Shown: in pieces, positions 54,301 to 63,897 of the stretch
Layout: each line of letters opens with the position of its first letter
Numbering within the stretch: position 1 is the stretch's first letter
Assembly (NCBI GenBank): GCA_973895155.1
Contig: OZ316897.1
Location: forward strand, 9,362,001-9,426,000
Direction: 5' to 3'
DNA: 64,000 nucleotides
Source of the DNA: Marsupella aquatica
Taxonomy: Eukaryota; Marchantiophyta
Program-made: the position numbers and the translations under genes
Notes under the pieces: model-generated
Seen by the model: only the letters and a program-made list of their open reading frames with translations
Databases searched by the model: none
What the model was told of the DNA's origin: nothing

Positions 54301-54361
54301 ATTCTGATTTATAAGAAGCTTTCCTCCATTTCTTTTTGATTTGGCGAGCTTCCTCCGACAT
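51353..54361 (-). CDS. gypsy2 gag-protease with three zinc knuckles
   Basis: 1002 codons from ATG 54361. An N-terminal basic and Ser-rich part precedes the capsid-like domain (YDRFFGSSKEDAEVYLKEFE, DWFINGLPSRIARYVRREGG). A Lys-rich then Ser/Asp-rich linker follows. There are three CCHC knuckles, CTHCNQQGHYPTEC, CWNCGQPDHYSPQC and CGNCGKEGHLPVEC, separated by a Pro-rich segment. The retropepsin domain has VPVDGGSSVNLMTQQTAFNL and FPVLLGRPWLYKAQ. The ORF ends with an acidic tail at a TGA (ASEDPF-TGA-CAA-TTT) in frame with pol. Most plant Gypsy Gags have one knuckle, so three is notable; gypsy1 shares them. Confidence 0.92.
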   Translation of the reverse strand: MSEEARQIKKKWRKASYKSESSSKAVEPRDLLSEFQASEFPLPGSVTRKVTSIQTRVTQGTLENPAPSRPLYVNLRSGPKLIGPPQHSRKPSDVEGILQQNPTLEELEGFTAFNSSEGSSSGEKSSGSSSESSSSLVLSPQTWTNPFAIRSALPIPNLSPTIMARNNVRYDRFFGSSKEDAEVYLKEFEAAAASNGQSQDAEKANLFGGLMKKRAQKWYDRFPDKHDWGKLKAAFLAKYKEEGSAARAFARISHLHMKKHGSVRKYADKLLDLVDQYNPATSKSTVKDWFINGLPSRIARYVRREGGTTLEEVQESAQKYVDSEISEKKRVRKDLKKDKRKKKKKSKSKSDSEKDDSDSSSSEDDESTDSSTSASASSSSSSDSEQSASKKKKSTSKVEPKTSTQKKMDRMMEEITGKLSKLNVHIAAVKPVRRLPPTMRTNVWCTHCNQQGHYPTECPNWRMAVNYLEGPEEVEDYEYEPAYAVQATLGGQYFPPAPPPMNNWVPPKPAFNRPVPRPPMGPPGGYPPRGAPRQKGSCWNCGQPDHYSPQCPYPKREEGYTPICGNCGKEGHLPVECPNPPKTKMMVRFAQEPVKETIRPEAKVRMVYSEEVEHCGMIHHGDVNRVEVTGHSTFAQPLAGIVPDVLVDHLVKPGVVGMPNARVQDRDKVLTDTYATTRSKRKEEKRAVAKHQKKGPKPKERAPFEEGLPKDQDPAYDRYDPKYFLPDISSEVKAQLEELVKDHTSHSIQKPVVKEPERPVLKQQGYDIVEDVKGHLAHITIGELLQDNPVYRRQLRGLLAGKRRRRKLPEVDVLRLEWEDKGPPELDVQIQGCVVRRVPVDGGSSVNLMTQQTAFNLGFTKFEPTPKILRMADQSRVVPAGKLSKVDTLIAGVPFTLEYVIISPEVPSSFPVLLGRPWLYKAQVQVNWKAQEMSFGKPKVVVSWATEDHKGETQTDDGYTSDFSDSNLILEPLEFELEEVRYLEVYLSDPVVETGLASEDPF

Positions 54362-54415
54362 ACCTCATTCTTAGCAATAGTAAAACTTCTCTCCCCAGTT
54401 AATTGTCTTGCTACA

Positions 54416-54769
54416 TTACTGAATCCAGGTCGTACTCAGAAGTATTGAAGGAAGATGTGATTCATGAGGCCCCATTATGAAGAAATCCAGGTGGTACAGG
54501 CGATCACCAATTTGAATAGGTACTACCCTCATCTCCCCCACAGGTTTAATCAATTGGCCATTGATCCAGAACTGTGTGTAAGTTGGTAAAATTGGTGCGA
54601 GAGCCAGATTCTGAGCCAAACGAATAGAAAGCAAATTAATTCGAGAGCCCCTGTCTATTGAAACTTCCTTAATCAGGTATCCCGCCAATCTCACCTGAGA
54701 TTCAAAAGAACTTTGGATGGCTCTTGTGAACACATTGGAGGGATGCATGGTAGCTTTGATTACAAGCAT
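54416..54769 (-). CDS. Retropepsin-like ORF between primer site and gag in gypsy2
   Basis: This 117-codon frame lies 55 bp upstream of gag. It reads VRLAGYLIKEVSIDRGSRIN then LLSIRLAQNLAL, GEMRVVPIQIGDRLYHLDFF and SHLPSILLSTTWIQ. The pattern matches, block for block, the gag-protease retropepsin of the same element (VDGGSSVNLM..., ILLGRPWL). The catalytic Asp is present but the next Gly is Arg (DRGS in place of DGGS). The same frame continues upstream to about 54970 with two stops. It may be a decayed duplicate protease, part of an older extra ORF, or a captured Gag-Asp domain. I cannot tell whether it is translated. Confidence 0.6.
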   Translation of the reverse strand: MLVIKATMHPSNVFTRAIQSSFESQVRLAGYLIKEVSIDRGSRINLLSIRLAQNLALAPILPTYTQFWINGQLIKPVGEMRVVPIQIGDRLYHLDFFIMGPHESHLPSILLSTTWIQ

Positions 54770-55700
54770 CTTTCAATGCCACTCAAATTTTGAGAAAACA
54801 CCCACTACAGATGGAAGCGGTCACCTTGGCTTTTCCCAAGGGGCATGCCTCTTGCACCTTGTGTCGAGGGATTCGAACAGGTATGTCCATTCAACTCTTG
54901 GGAATCCAAAGTGTCTGGAAACCCATTCAATGCCTTGGAGATCTTCTCCTGACCCCTCTTCATATCCTTCTTTGGCTAGGTTTACCGCAGCACTTCCTAT
55001 CTCCTCCTCCTATTGGGCCCCATTTCACCTTGAAGCATTGTACTAGCCAATTCCGAAATAGAAATTACAGTATATCTCTCCTGAGTAATCCTACCATTTA
55101 ATCTCAGCATTACCAAATGCAAATTCAAACCTTCCCACCATATTATGGACAGCCAATGAACTCCCCTTCTACCCCTCACACTTAACACCCATGTTTGCAC
55201 ATATTGATTATGCAAATTCCTAACTCGTAGGGAGCCTAATGATCTAATGGGTGGGGGCATTCTTCAAGAATCCTCCACCCCTAAGGTTGGCTTACAGCCT
55301 AAGTATCTCAATAATTTTTAGCATTGGCTCTAACACTTATCCTAAACAAATTGATCTCTTCAATAAAAAGGGTAAAACTCTTTCCAAACTTCACCTATAA
55401 TCCACTGATTATCTTAATCTCGATTCCTACACACATAAATCTCTTTCTTCACATGGAAATCAAGCACCCTTGAGGCTATCCTTTTTGGCCTTAATTTCCT
55501 TCCTTCTCCTTCTCCTATTAAGGAGGGCTTCCTCCCTCATCATCTCCCGGAAAGCTTCCGGGGCATTTGCTAGGGTGAAGGGTCGAACCTCCAGCACCTG
55601 AATTGGCCATTGTCTTGAATCTTCCATTAAGTAACTCCTTCTGACCAATTCAATCTCCTCGGTTGGCATTCACTGCCTTGATATCAATCTATTCCATACT
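54770..55700 (-). other. gypsy2 leader with short unrecognised ORFs
   Basis: Between the primer site and the retropepsin-like ORF lie two minus-strand frames: 55460-55669 (Glu/Arg-rich, ending in a basic RRRRRKEIKAKK run) and 54997-55260 (LNGRITQERYTVISISELAS). I do not recognise either. Frame shifts between them suggest remnants of one longer ancestral ORF upstream of gag. Confidence 0.4.
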
Positions 55701-55720
55701 GTTCCCCGGCAGCGGCGCCA
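55701..55720 (-). other. gypsy2 primer-binding site (tRNA-Asp type)
   Basis: The minus strand reads TGGCGCCGCTGCCGGGGAAC, nine bases inside the 5' LTR. From memory this is nearly the tRNA-Asp primer site of plant Athila-type elements (TGGCGCCGTTGCCGGGGA). Confidence 0.9.
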
Positions 55721-56490
55721 AAAATCATATGTCGTATAGCCAAAAGAACAAAAAGGAACACTTTTTACATAAAGACTCGGAATATGATCCCTTTAAGAAC
55801 AGATTTGGAAAGAATTGAATGAATTTATCTCTTTGAGTAATCTAAAGCTCTCAGCACATAGATTTCTTGTTTCTCACTAAAAGATTAAATAAACAAAACA
55901 CCAAAGTAAATAAACTTCTGTCTTATGAGTCAAGAGAGAGTCAATTATGGTCTGAAAACTCTGATTAGCTATTGCCACTCCTTCAAAAAGGACTATGGTC
56001 TTAGAATAGACATAAAACAAGTCTCATAACTCACTAATTTCTCTCCTGACTAAATAAAATTGCATGATAAGGAACTTCCAATTTGCTAAACAAGTATTGC
56101 TCTGGTTACAAATGTAATGATATGACTTAAGATGCCGGCAACATGGTTTGACATCAGCGATACGCAATTCCGTCAAACACTAAATCATATTCCATAAACA
56201 AAGTAACGGTACTGAATACTCTGAGAACCAAACTTTACTTCTCACATATCAAACAACAACTCTTGAATTAGCTAGTGAATCTTGACCCTTCAAGCAAGCC
56301 TAGCAGTGAATTCAATGTAAGTCACAGAAGTTTGTAACTGAATTCAAGTATCAAGAAATTTCTTGAATTCATAAATTCAAACATAAGTTTTACTTCCATA
56401 CAAGACTTTTCTTGTTAAAATGGAAGGAGGGAAACTAACAGAAGTCTGATTGGAATTGTCCCCCCTCTTCCGAATGGAAAAAACATGAGG

Positions 56491-56497
56491 TTTTATA
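56491..56497 (-). promoter_or_regulatory. gypsy2 5' LTR TATA box
   Basis: TATAAAA on the minus strand, downstream of the palindrome array; predicted promoter of the genomic RNA. Confidence 0.6.
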
Positions 56498-56594
56498 AGT
56501 AAAGGTTCCCTTAACTGAAAAGGCATGACTTTTCAAACCTCAAATATCTAAAAGACAATCCTAAAAGAAATAAAGAAATGCATTGGAGACTTAG

Positions 56595-57369
56595 TGGACG
56601 CTTTGTAGAGCGTCGGTGCTTTCCGGTAAAACTAATAAACAGTGGTGTTAGTCTAATTTTAACTTCTAAACTAAAAGTCGGAATGAGCTGAGACTTTTCT
56701 AGAGTACTCTACTACATATAATCTCTATGCTGGTAAAGTTTCAGACTTTTCTGAGGTCTCTAAGTGCCTCAAATAAATCGGTGAAAGTGGCACAGTGTTA
56801 TAAAAGTGCGGAAATCAGAAATATTTCTAAGTGTCAGGAAGATAGTGGACGCTTCAGAAAGCGTCCAAACCCACAAAGGACTTTTGTGGACGCTTCAGAA
56901 AGCGTCGGTTGAATTTTGAGGTTTGGTCGCGGTGTCCGTCTTTCGGCCTTCAGGTGGGACGCTTCAGAAAGCGGCGAAGTCTGTCTTGGCGGACGCTTCA
57001 GAAAGCGTCGATTCTGCTTTGTCTTCGAACACGGTCGGACGCTTCAGAAGGCGTCACTTCTCATGTGGACGCTTCAGAAAGCGTCTCATCGGACTTTGGG
57101 GTTAGCGGACGCTTCAGAAAGTGTCTTAAAGCGTCCGGTGTCTGGTTCGAATAGACGTTTCACGAAGCGTCTTCTGTTCCGTGGTATCGGTGAAGGACGG
57201 CTCAAAAAGCGTCGTGGTTAAGGGGGTCGCATCTGGTTGGCAGCACACATGGACGCCTCAGCTGTCTTGAGGTTTATTGGCCTTGTAACTGGGGACGCTT
57301 CAGAAAGCGTCCTTAGTTAGACTAAGTGAGTTAACCGCCAAATGGAAAGTAGACGCTTCAGAAAGCGTC
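56595..57369. repeat. Array of 19-bp palindromes in gypsy2 5' LTR U3
   Basis: The same dozen copies as in the 3' LTR, at the same positions within the LTR. Confidence 0.92.
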
Positions 57370-57445
57370 GTTTTTGCTCAAAAAGTTTGAAACGATTCAG
57401 ATTTTTCTCTTATGGTCGTGTTTCAGCAAAAGTTTCCTTTCCACA

Positions 57446-57668
57446 ATTGCATTTGCAGAAATGCGTGCAAGTGTCGGCGCATAAACATTAAAGCTTGAGT
57501 TTTTGCCGTTGGGCCGAGGGTTGGGGTGTTTAAGGGTACTAGGGTTTCTATGGTGGGGAGTAGTGACTTAGCGAGTAAGTTGGATTTTACGTCTAGCAAC
57601 CAGGCTAGGTAGTTGCTACCGTCTAGTTCAAGGGTTGGGAATTGTAATTTCTCCAGGGTCATCATTTT
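57446..57668 (-). pseudogene. copia3, right part: gag N-terminus
   Basis: The ATG at 57665 opens MMTLEKLQFPTLELDGSNYL, matching the copia2 gag start, and runs to FMRRHLHAFLQMQ at the ATTGC duplication. The reading frame continues at 43833, on the other side of gypsy2. This shows gypsy2 inserted into copia3 gag. Confidence 0.88.
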
Positions 57669-58930
57669 TAACTTTAGGGTTTTAAGTTACGTTAAGGAGA
57701 AAATTTATAAAAAAAAATTCCAAGGAAGTTACTTTAAGGAGAACTTAGGTAATAGTAGATATACTCAAATGACGAAGCACATTTTTGCCGCATACCTACA
57801 AGCATGCAGATTTATGCTTGTAGGTATGTTTTGCAAAATGTTAGGGTTTGCACTTAGGCTTAATTTTTGCTTTGTTTTTCTATAAGTGCACATTCCTCTT
57901 TGTATTTTGGGTGTGCTTTGTTAATATGTGCACTTATGAAGGTTTTGTGGTTATCTTGCTTAAGTTCTCGGGCTGTGCTTAAGTGCACAGTTTCCTTTGT
58001 AAGTGAAAATCCACTTTGTAATGAGTTGCAGGTATGCAGGGTTTGCACTTAGCAAGTTATGTCGACATTTCTTGATGATTTCTCGAAGGATTGGACCACT
58101 GAATGTGGTGCAATTGTATATCGCTTCAGATCTCTTGCTAGCTCTTCCAATCAATCTTCATAATTATTGCATCCTCATCGGCTGCGCTTCTGCAAATCGT
58201 TGCCCCTTCTGGAATTCGAGTGCTACTATATGCTCTCATTGCTTGGCACCTCCAATGTGTCCTTATGCAATTTGATTTTGTGCACTCTTCCTGGGAAAAT
58301 GTTTTTGTGCACTCTTGGGTATATGTTCCTTGTGAATGTATCCTTATGAAATTGCAGTCTTTCTACTTTCTAATTTTGTATGCCATATTGCTTAAGGTTC
58401 TATCCTTCCAATCTCTCTCACGTTGCTTTCAGATTTGACCATGAATGGACTAGAAGCGTCGCAAGCATGGATTCTCTTGTTCTGTCTGAAGGTGTTCCCT
58501 GCTGTTGCCTACGATTTGAGCTTCCTCCGCTCACGTTCTCTTCTACTTTTGGATCACTTTGAATTCTCTTTTAATTTCTCATGTTCGTGGGTTTCTATAT
58601 TTTGTTTGGTATGCTTGTTCCCCAAGTACTCACACTTTCTTGCATTCAGTTATCAATTCGCATGATCCCTTCAAGGACGAGGCCCTCTTCAGAAAACTCT
58701 GTTATCACCATTGAAATTCAGGGTCGTCTCGTTTCATGAAGGTCATGCAGATCATCGATATTCCAATCAACTTGGTGTTCATTAAATGTGGTTTTTGCAT
58801 GTGACATCATCACTTGTCCCTTATGACATGTAAGTATGTTTCTCCATGGGGCGGGGCTAGAGGCTCTATCACTATGTCAAATCCCCCAAAAAATTCAAGT
58901 GCTCAGCCTTTGAGAGTCACGCTGATAATG
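57669..58930 (-). other. copia3 leader and candidate primer site
   Basis: No ORF of note. Shared words with the copia2 leader ('gtttgcacttagg', 'tgtgcacttatgaaggtttt', 'gttaagtgc'-like) support homology. The primer-site region at 58919-58930 reads CATTATCAGCG on the minus strand, a changed form of the copia2/copia4 core. Confidence 0.55.
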
Positions 58931-59064
58931 TGTCATAGAATGATGGATAGAATGAATGACCAAGTGGTTGGGAGTTCCGCTGGTAGGTATATATATATAT
59001 AGGTAAACTCGATGTTTTACAGTCCTGGTTAGGGTAAACTAACTAGGGTCAGGTTCTAGACATA
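58931..59064 (-). repeat. copia3 putative 5' LTR
   Basis: It begins tgtcatagaatgat, similar to the copia2 LTR start, and contains a (ta)n microsatellite at about 58988-59000. The outer limit is a guess because no partner exists. Confidence 0.3.
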
Positions 59065-59079
59065 GGGGTTATAAGTTGT

Positions 59080-59641
59080 GCAATTACAAGTCTAGACAGA
59101 AATCATGCAATTGAGCTGTCCCTAGGTTTAGTCCAAGAGGTGCTCTTGGGGGTGCTCTCGAATATGAATCTCTGATTCAACTTCTCCAGACCTGTTGATC
59201 GTACACCCATACTATACAAGCCATTCAGGCACATAATTTTTAGAGGACTGACCACATACTTATAGAGATTGAGGGGCGCTCTAGCGCCAGCTCATAATAA
59301 TCGAGGACATCTCTGGCTTGAACAAAGGCCTCATCCATAGGAGGTACGAATATACCAAGATCATCCACAAAAATTGATAGCAGTTAGTTAGCCTGGCCTG
59401 GTGCAATCTGAATACCTATAAGTCTTCCTCCTTTGATCTTTGGCATCTAGGAAGTCCATAAGAGGTTGAGTTGAGCTAGCAAATAGCAGTGGAGAAAGAA
59501 CCCCCCCCCCCCCCCCCCCCCGGCGCGCAATAACCAGACCTCCCTGGAGAACAGTCCATTTAAATGGATCTTGGAGGAAGCATGGCTTAGCAGTGCTCTA
59601 ACCAGCATTATGAAGTGCAGACTCAGCCCTAATAAATGCAT
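59080..59641 (-). pseudogene. LINE-type reverse transcriptase remnant
   Basis: Minus-strand frames carry non-LTR RT-like text: HASSKIHLNGLFSREVWLL, then (after the C run) LSPLLFA, GRLIGIQIAPGQAN and LLSIFVDDLGIFVP, where FVDD stands for the catalytic F/Y-x-DD. AFVQARDVLDYYELA is also seen. The order matches RT motifs B and C of LINEs. The block that should read like RQGCPL is replaced by the homopolymer at 59501-59521. Stops and frameshifts are present; there are no endonuclease or 3' parts. Confidence 0.65.
59501..59521. repeat. Homopolymer of 21 C
   Basis: An uninterrupted C21 on the plus strand (G21 on the minus), followed by ggcgcgc, inside the LINE RT remnant. It may be a real expansion or a sequencing/assembly artefact. 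Confidence 0.9.
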
Positions 59642-59680
59642 AGACTCCCAAATATACTATAGAGTGTGTAACTCTATAAT

Positions 59681-59930
59681 GGATCATATTCTAGCATTTG
59701 ACTGAGCTTCAACATGTGCCAGCTTCCTTTCCCATTAGATGACATTCTACTTGTATACAATCTTAGTACTTATTAATATTGATATAATGGACCCTATTCT
59801 AGCATTAGACTCTTCATCGTGTAGTAGCTTCCTTTCCCATTAGATTCCAAATGTTCTATCTGTATCTAATCTTTGTACCTACTAACATCAATATCACATA
59901 CTCTATTTTAGCATTAGACTCTTCAACATG
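59681..59930. repeat. Tandem repeat, ~108-bp unit, ~2.3 copies
   Basis: 'tattctagcatt(t/a)gact' starts units at about 59687, 59795 and 59903 (the last reads tattttagcattagact). 'gcttcctttcccattagat' recurs inside at about 59721 and 59828. Confidence 0.8.
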
Positions 59931-60489
59931 TACTCGCTTTCTTAAAAGTATTAGTGCATGCACATAAACACCAGGTCCACGAACTAGTTTTTGTTAAGGT
60001 TTCAAGTTACCCGGTAAAATTATTTTTAGAATTCTTTTCCCTTTTTTCTAGTTGCAGACTTAGTCAAGAGAAGCATGCATGTACCTTTCAATTCCCAATG
60101 AGCAAGCACACCATGTGATACTCTAAAACTTCTGGTGATATTGTAACAAGAAGTAGATTTATCCACATATTACTCCATTAATAGTTGTTGGCATTAATTA
60201 GGATATTTAGCATTAATTGTACTTAGTTGCAAGGACATAGCTGATGCATTAATTTTTCATTATTTCTAGGACACAACTCCCCTTGCGCGCCTTGCCATCT
60301 AAGCATTATGTATCTAATACAAAAATATTATTGTCATCTTGAGAAAATACTATGTGGGTTAATAATTCAGATTATTAGGATTGAATAATCATAGTTTCCT
60401 ATAGGATAAAATAACCAAGTGAGTTCCAGGATGAGCAAATTAACTATAATATAATAAGTCATTGCTAGTAGTTATCTCATGACTCTTAG
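59931..60489. other. Gene-free interval
   Basis: AT-rich DNA; no ORF or clear repeat recognised. Confidence 0.4.
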
Positions 60490-61700
60490 AGAGCATTGAA
60501 TGGCTTCATGGATAACATCTACGGAATCAAACCTTTCATGAGTTCTACTGGTACCTAAACGCAGATATAATTAGTATGAGCGTGATACAGTACCTTTGTC
60601 CCAACTGTAAAGTACCCACTAACAATAAGATATCATGAGTATGAGAATACCATTGACATATCTAAAGCAACGTTAAAAGCTTCGCCTGGATACATAAATT
60701 ATGCGCATGAGTGGATCCTAGTACGCATTCTGGGTCCCTCCAAATAAACTCACCACTAGAGTATGAGAGTGATACAGTACCGATGTCCCAGATTTGAGTT
60801 CCATTAGTACCCACTAACAATAAGGTATCATGCGTATGAGAATACCATTGAAATTTCTAAAGCAATGTTAAAAGCTTCGCCCTCGATACATAATTTATGC
60901 ACATGATTGGATCCTAGTACGCATTCAAGGTCCCTCCCAATAAACTCACTACTAGAGTATGAGCATGATACAGTACTGATGTCCCAGAATATTTGAGTTC
61001 TATTGGTACCCACTAACAATAAGGTACCATGAGTATGAGAATACCATTAAATATCTAAAGCAACGTTAAATGGTCCCCCCTGGATACATAAATTATGCAC
61101 ATGATTGGATCCCTATAATAAACTCACTATTAGACTATGAGCGTTATACAATACGGATGTCCCATAACATTTGAGTTCCTTTGGTACCCCCAACAAATAA
61201 GGTATCACGAGTATGAGAATACCATTATAATATCTGAAGCAACGTTAAAAGCTTCGCTCTGGACACATAAATTGTGCACATGAGTGGACCCTAATACGCC
61301 TTCAGTGTCCCTACCAGCCTAATACGGTACTGATGTCCCATAATGTTTGAGTTCCATTGGTACCCACTAACAAAAGTCATGAGTATGGGAATGTTAACAC
61401 GGCACCGATTTGCACTAGATCCATGAATTATGCACATTATTGGATACTAGTGAGACGATCTGTTTCCCTCCCAATGAACGCACTACTAGAGATGTGCCAT
61501 GGATAATCTTTACCCGGTCAAACCTTTGATGAGCTCCATTGGTACCCACTAACAAATAAGGCATCATGAGTAGTCTATGAGAAGCCCACTGCAGTAGCTA
61601 AAGCAGCGCTAAAAGGCTCGCCATGGATACATAAATTATGCACATTGTAGGATACTGGGCGGACTTGTTGTGTTTGCTTCCCAATGAACACTGTACTACG
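60490..61700. repeat. Degenerate minisatellite/satellite array, ~180-200-bp unit
   Basis: Landmarks recur at a period of 178-196 bp. 'gatacagtac(c)gatgtccca' occurs at about 60580, 60768, 60964, 61142 and 61320. 'ggtacccactaacaa' lies after most of them, 'gagtatgagaataccatt' at about 60636, 60832, 61035 and 61211, and 'gatacataaattatgcaca' in most units. The last units (61400-61700) are more diverged. Six or seven units in total, non-coding. Confidence 0.88.
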
Positions 61701-62487
61701 CAAGAAAGAGTCAGCGAGGCCAGGTTGGTCAACTAGAGACGGTACATATGATATCTCGTAAAAAGAGTGAGAATATATAGAGAGAACGAAAGTCTAACAG
61801 TGTATAGTGGATAAGTGCAAGATGACCATTTAGTCCCCTAATATTATAGCCATTTTCTATGTAAATGTACTGAAAAATGCAGTTCACCTAAGTTCAGATA
61901 GACCCTCACTGAAATAAAAATTACCAACACTAAAATGACAAATGTGTAAAGTCCATTTGACCATTTCTATCTACAGTATCTCATGCATTTATCAGTTACT
62001 GCAACACATACATAAGAAACATTTATTAATAAGTGCAGCAGATAACTACATAAAGTAGTTTTATGCACTTATCTGGTTGAATCATGCACTATGAGGACTC
62101 AGGGTACGAGGAATCCATTGCTTTTCCCCATGCATTACTAGGTATTGAGACCATGCACATATGGAGAAGTGCCGAAATGATATCCTATGACTTATAGCAT
62201 AGTAGAGACTTGCACCAGCTTATCTAGGGTTTTACTATCTTGTGAGTTAAGTTGAGGCCCAAGTAACGAGGGAATTTGCATCTACCTAGTAAGAGTGATT
62301 CAAAGTTACTTCCTGGCCTACTCTCTACAGTGAAGCCTCTAGACTAAGTGAGGCCATAACTGAACCCAGACCAAACAAGAACAAAAAGAGGGATGGGGCA
62401 AAGGTAGTAAGGGGGAATCATTTTTTCTCCAAGGTTTTTCTTTGTCTACTCTTCTCAAGTATATTTAAGTTTAAATTGCACTAGCCA
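61701..62487. other. Gene-free interval upstream of the AKR gene
   Basis: No coding frame; likely 5' regulatory DNA of the plus-strand gene at its right end. Confidence 0.4.
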
Positions 62488-62494
62488 TATAAAA
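62488..62494 (+). promoter_or_regulatory. TATA box of the AKR gene
   Basis: TATAAAA followed by a pyrimidine-rich stretch (62510-62560), typical of a plant transcription start and 5' UTR, about 200 bp before the first ATG. Confidence 0.65.
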
Positions 62495-62702
62495 GGAGTG
62501 AGTGTCCACTATTTCTCCCTTTTTCATTTTACTCACATTCTTCTCCCCTCCTTTTCTCCACTAATTCAAGAAAAGATACTATTTATGGTGAAACTCTATT
62601 TTTGTCCTGGCTAGTGGTGGTTTAAAGTAATCAGGCTAGTTGCGTTAGACAGAGAATGAGCTCTGCTTTTGGTTTTTCCCCTCTCGATTCCAATTGGGTG
62701 CG

Positions 62703-63897
62703 ATGGGGAAGGAAGGAGCCATGCCTAGCTTCAAGCTCAATACAGGGGCATTGATGCGGGCAGTGGCTCTAGGAGTGGCTGCCAAAGGATTATCTCCAGA
62801 GGAAACCAAACAATACATTAAGGGTGGTTCGATGATTTTTATTGCTCTTCCCTTATCAGGGCTGGCCACATAGTCAACTTTATATCTCATTAAACTATAT
62901 TTTGCGGTGTATTTGTAGGGTTGAAGTTGAGCACAGTGCATAGCCCCGGGTGTCAGAAGTAGTGCCTTTATACGCTATTGCACCAGATCGACGAATTCCA
63001 ACGGTTTAACTAGGGTAGACCACTTAACATATATTTAGGGTCTTTCATTGCTCCATTAGCTCCTTAATGGAGCAATGGGGCTCCCGTGCCCCTCGGCATG
63101 CAGTGGCCTCATATGCTCCATATCAGGACCATAAACATATACTTCCTGAAGGCGCTTGAGGTGAGATATTTCGAACATAGCAATTCCTCTTACTTTTCGG
63201 AGTTGGAAACTTCGGCTGCTTTGTAGATCCAAGAGACTCCCTTTGTTCATCTCAATCCCATGGAGAAAAATGTGAGGGGTAGAAACGGTCATTAATGGAA
63301 TGCGTGTGGATTTCCCATCACCTAGGAAGTCAACTTTCAGTGTAGGATCTCTCTGCTCGCCTTCGTTAGAGTGATTTGGTTGTCCCTCCAGAAAGCGGAT
63401 CGTGGACGTCACCCTGTCATCCTTCAAAGATGGCCCCTCTGCGGTAAGCTAAAGCCAACTTCCGCACTTCAATTTCTTCTGTGTCCAGTTTTCAGAGAGG
63501 GATCTCTTTGCTCTGTGCCTCGGCCAGAACCTGGGGAACGGTCGGACTTTCTTGAATATAACACTGCCCATCCTGGCTCATTTTCTATCAGCATTTTGAT
63601 GAAGTGGTCTGCCATTTATGATACTCCTACTGGATTGCTGAATCTCTTCGTGTGAGGGGATCCTTGTGTACATTGCTATTTTGTGTCACTGACTGTTGCG
63701 TTCGAGTTGATGTAGATTGGTTACAGGTCTTTGGATACAGCAAAAATTTATGGCACCGAAGCTTCTGTGGGAGAGGCTCTCCAAGAGGCTTTCGATAGTG
63801 GGTTGGTGAAGCGAGAGGAGGTGTTTGTGACCACGAAAATTTGGAATGATGACTTGGATCCCCCTTCCATAGTTCCTGCCATGCAAAGGAGTCTGAG
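62703..63897 (+). CDS. Aldo-keto reductase gene, first exons (continues beyond window)
   Basis: Exon 1 (62703 to about 62823) encodes MGKEGAMPSFKLNTGALM and VALGVAAKGLSPEETKQYIK; the second ATG at 62721 (MPSFKLNTG) is an alternative start. Exon 2 (about 63716-63897) encodes GYRSLDTAKIYGTEASVGEA, LVKREEVFVTTKIWNDD and VPAMQRSL, then a GT donor (GAG/GTAATA). These are the AKR N-terminal beta strands, with the catalytic Asp and Tyr in DTAKIY; the later Lys and His lie beyond the window. The family reduces carbonyls with NADPH. The exon 1 donor is uncertain: phase does not match exon 2 at the site chosen, so a small exon may be missing. Intron 1 is about 890 bp. 'LMRAVALG' has Arg where most AKRs have Pro. 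Confidence 0.7.
63047..63076. repeat. 12-bp perfect hairpin in the AKR intron
   Basis: attgctccatta and taatggagcaat flank a 6-base loop (gctcct). Confidence 0.85.
63056..63427 (-). CDS. Unrecognised antisense ORF in AKR intron 1
   Basis: A 123-codon minus-strand frame with balanced composition (TRIPLMTVSTPHIFLHGIEM, LKRLQEVYVYGPDMEHMRPL) ends inside the hairpin at 63047-63076. I do not recognise it. The text resembles a real protein fragment more than random DNA, so it may be a transposon or gene relic inside the intron. It has no visible promoter and could be chance. Confidence 0.25.
   Translation of the reverse strand: MKDDRVTSTIRFLEGQPNHSNEGEQRDPTLKVDFLGDGKSTRIPLMTVSTPHIFLHGIEMNKGSLLDLQSSRSFQLRKVRGIAMFEISHLKRLQEVYVYGPDMEHMRPLHAEGHGSPIAPLRS

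Larger units (their letters stand above)
43834..57445 (-). mobile_element. Young Ty3/Gypsy Athila/Tat-type element 'gypsy2', 13.6 kb
   Basis: Two 1716-bp LTRs and exact ATTGC target duplications (43829-43833, 57446-57450) define it precisely. Taking it out with one ATTGC joins the two copia3 gag pieces in frame at LQMQ/YLHLNSP. The LTRs show about seven differences by eye, all transitions (about 0.4%), so it is recent. From 5' to 3' on the minus strand: LTR, tRNA-Asp-type primer site, leader with a retropepsin-like ORF, gag-protease, one UGA, pol, internal polypurine-like block, palindrome array, ORF3, polypurine tract, LTR. The RT FIDDFCVYG, lack of chromodomain and primer site place it with the Athila/Tat group. 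Confidence 0.95.
55730..57445 (-). repeat. gypsy2 5' LTR
   Basis: 1716 bp, offset 11,896 bp from the 3' LTR, colinear with no indels seen. The palindrome array lies at 56595-57369 and the TATA box at 56491-56497 (minus). Confidence 0.95.

Noticed and set aside
62645-62941. Minus-strand ORF of 98 codons
   Set aside because: It is the antisense shadow of AKR exon 1.
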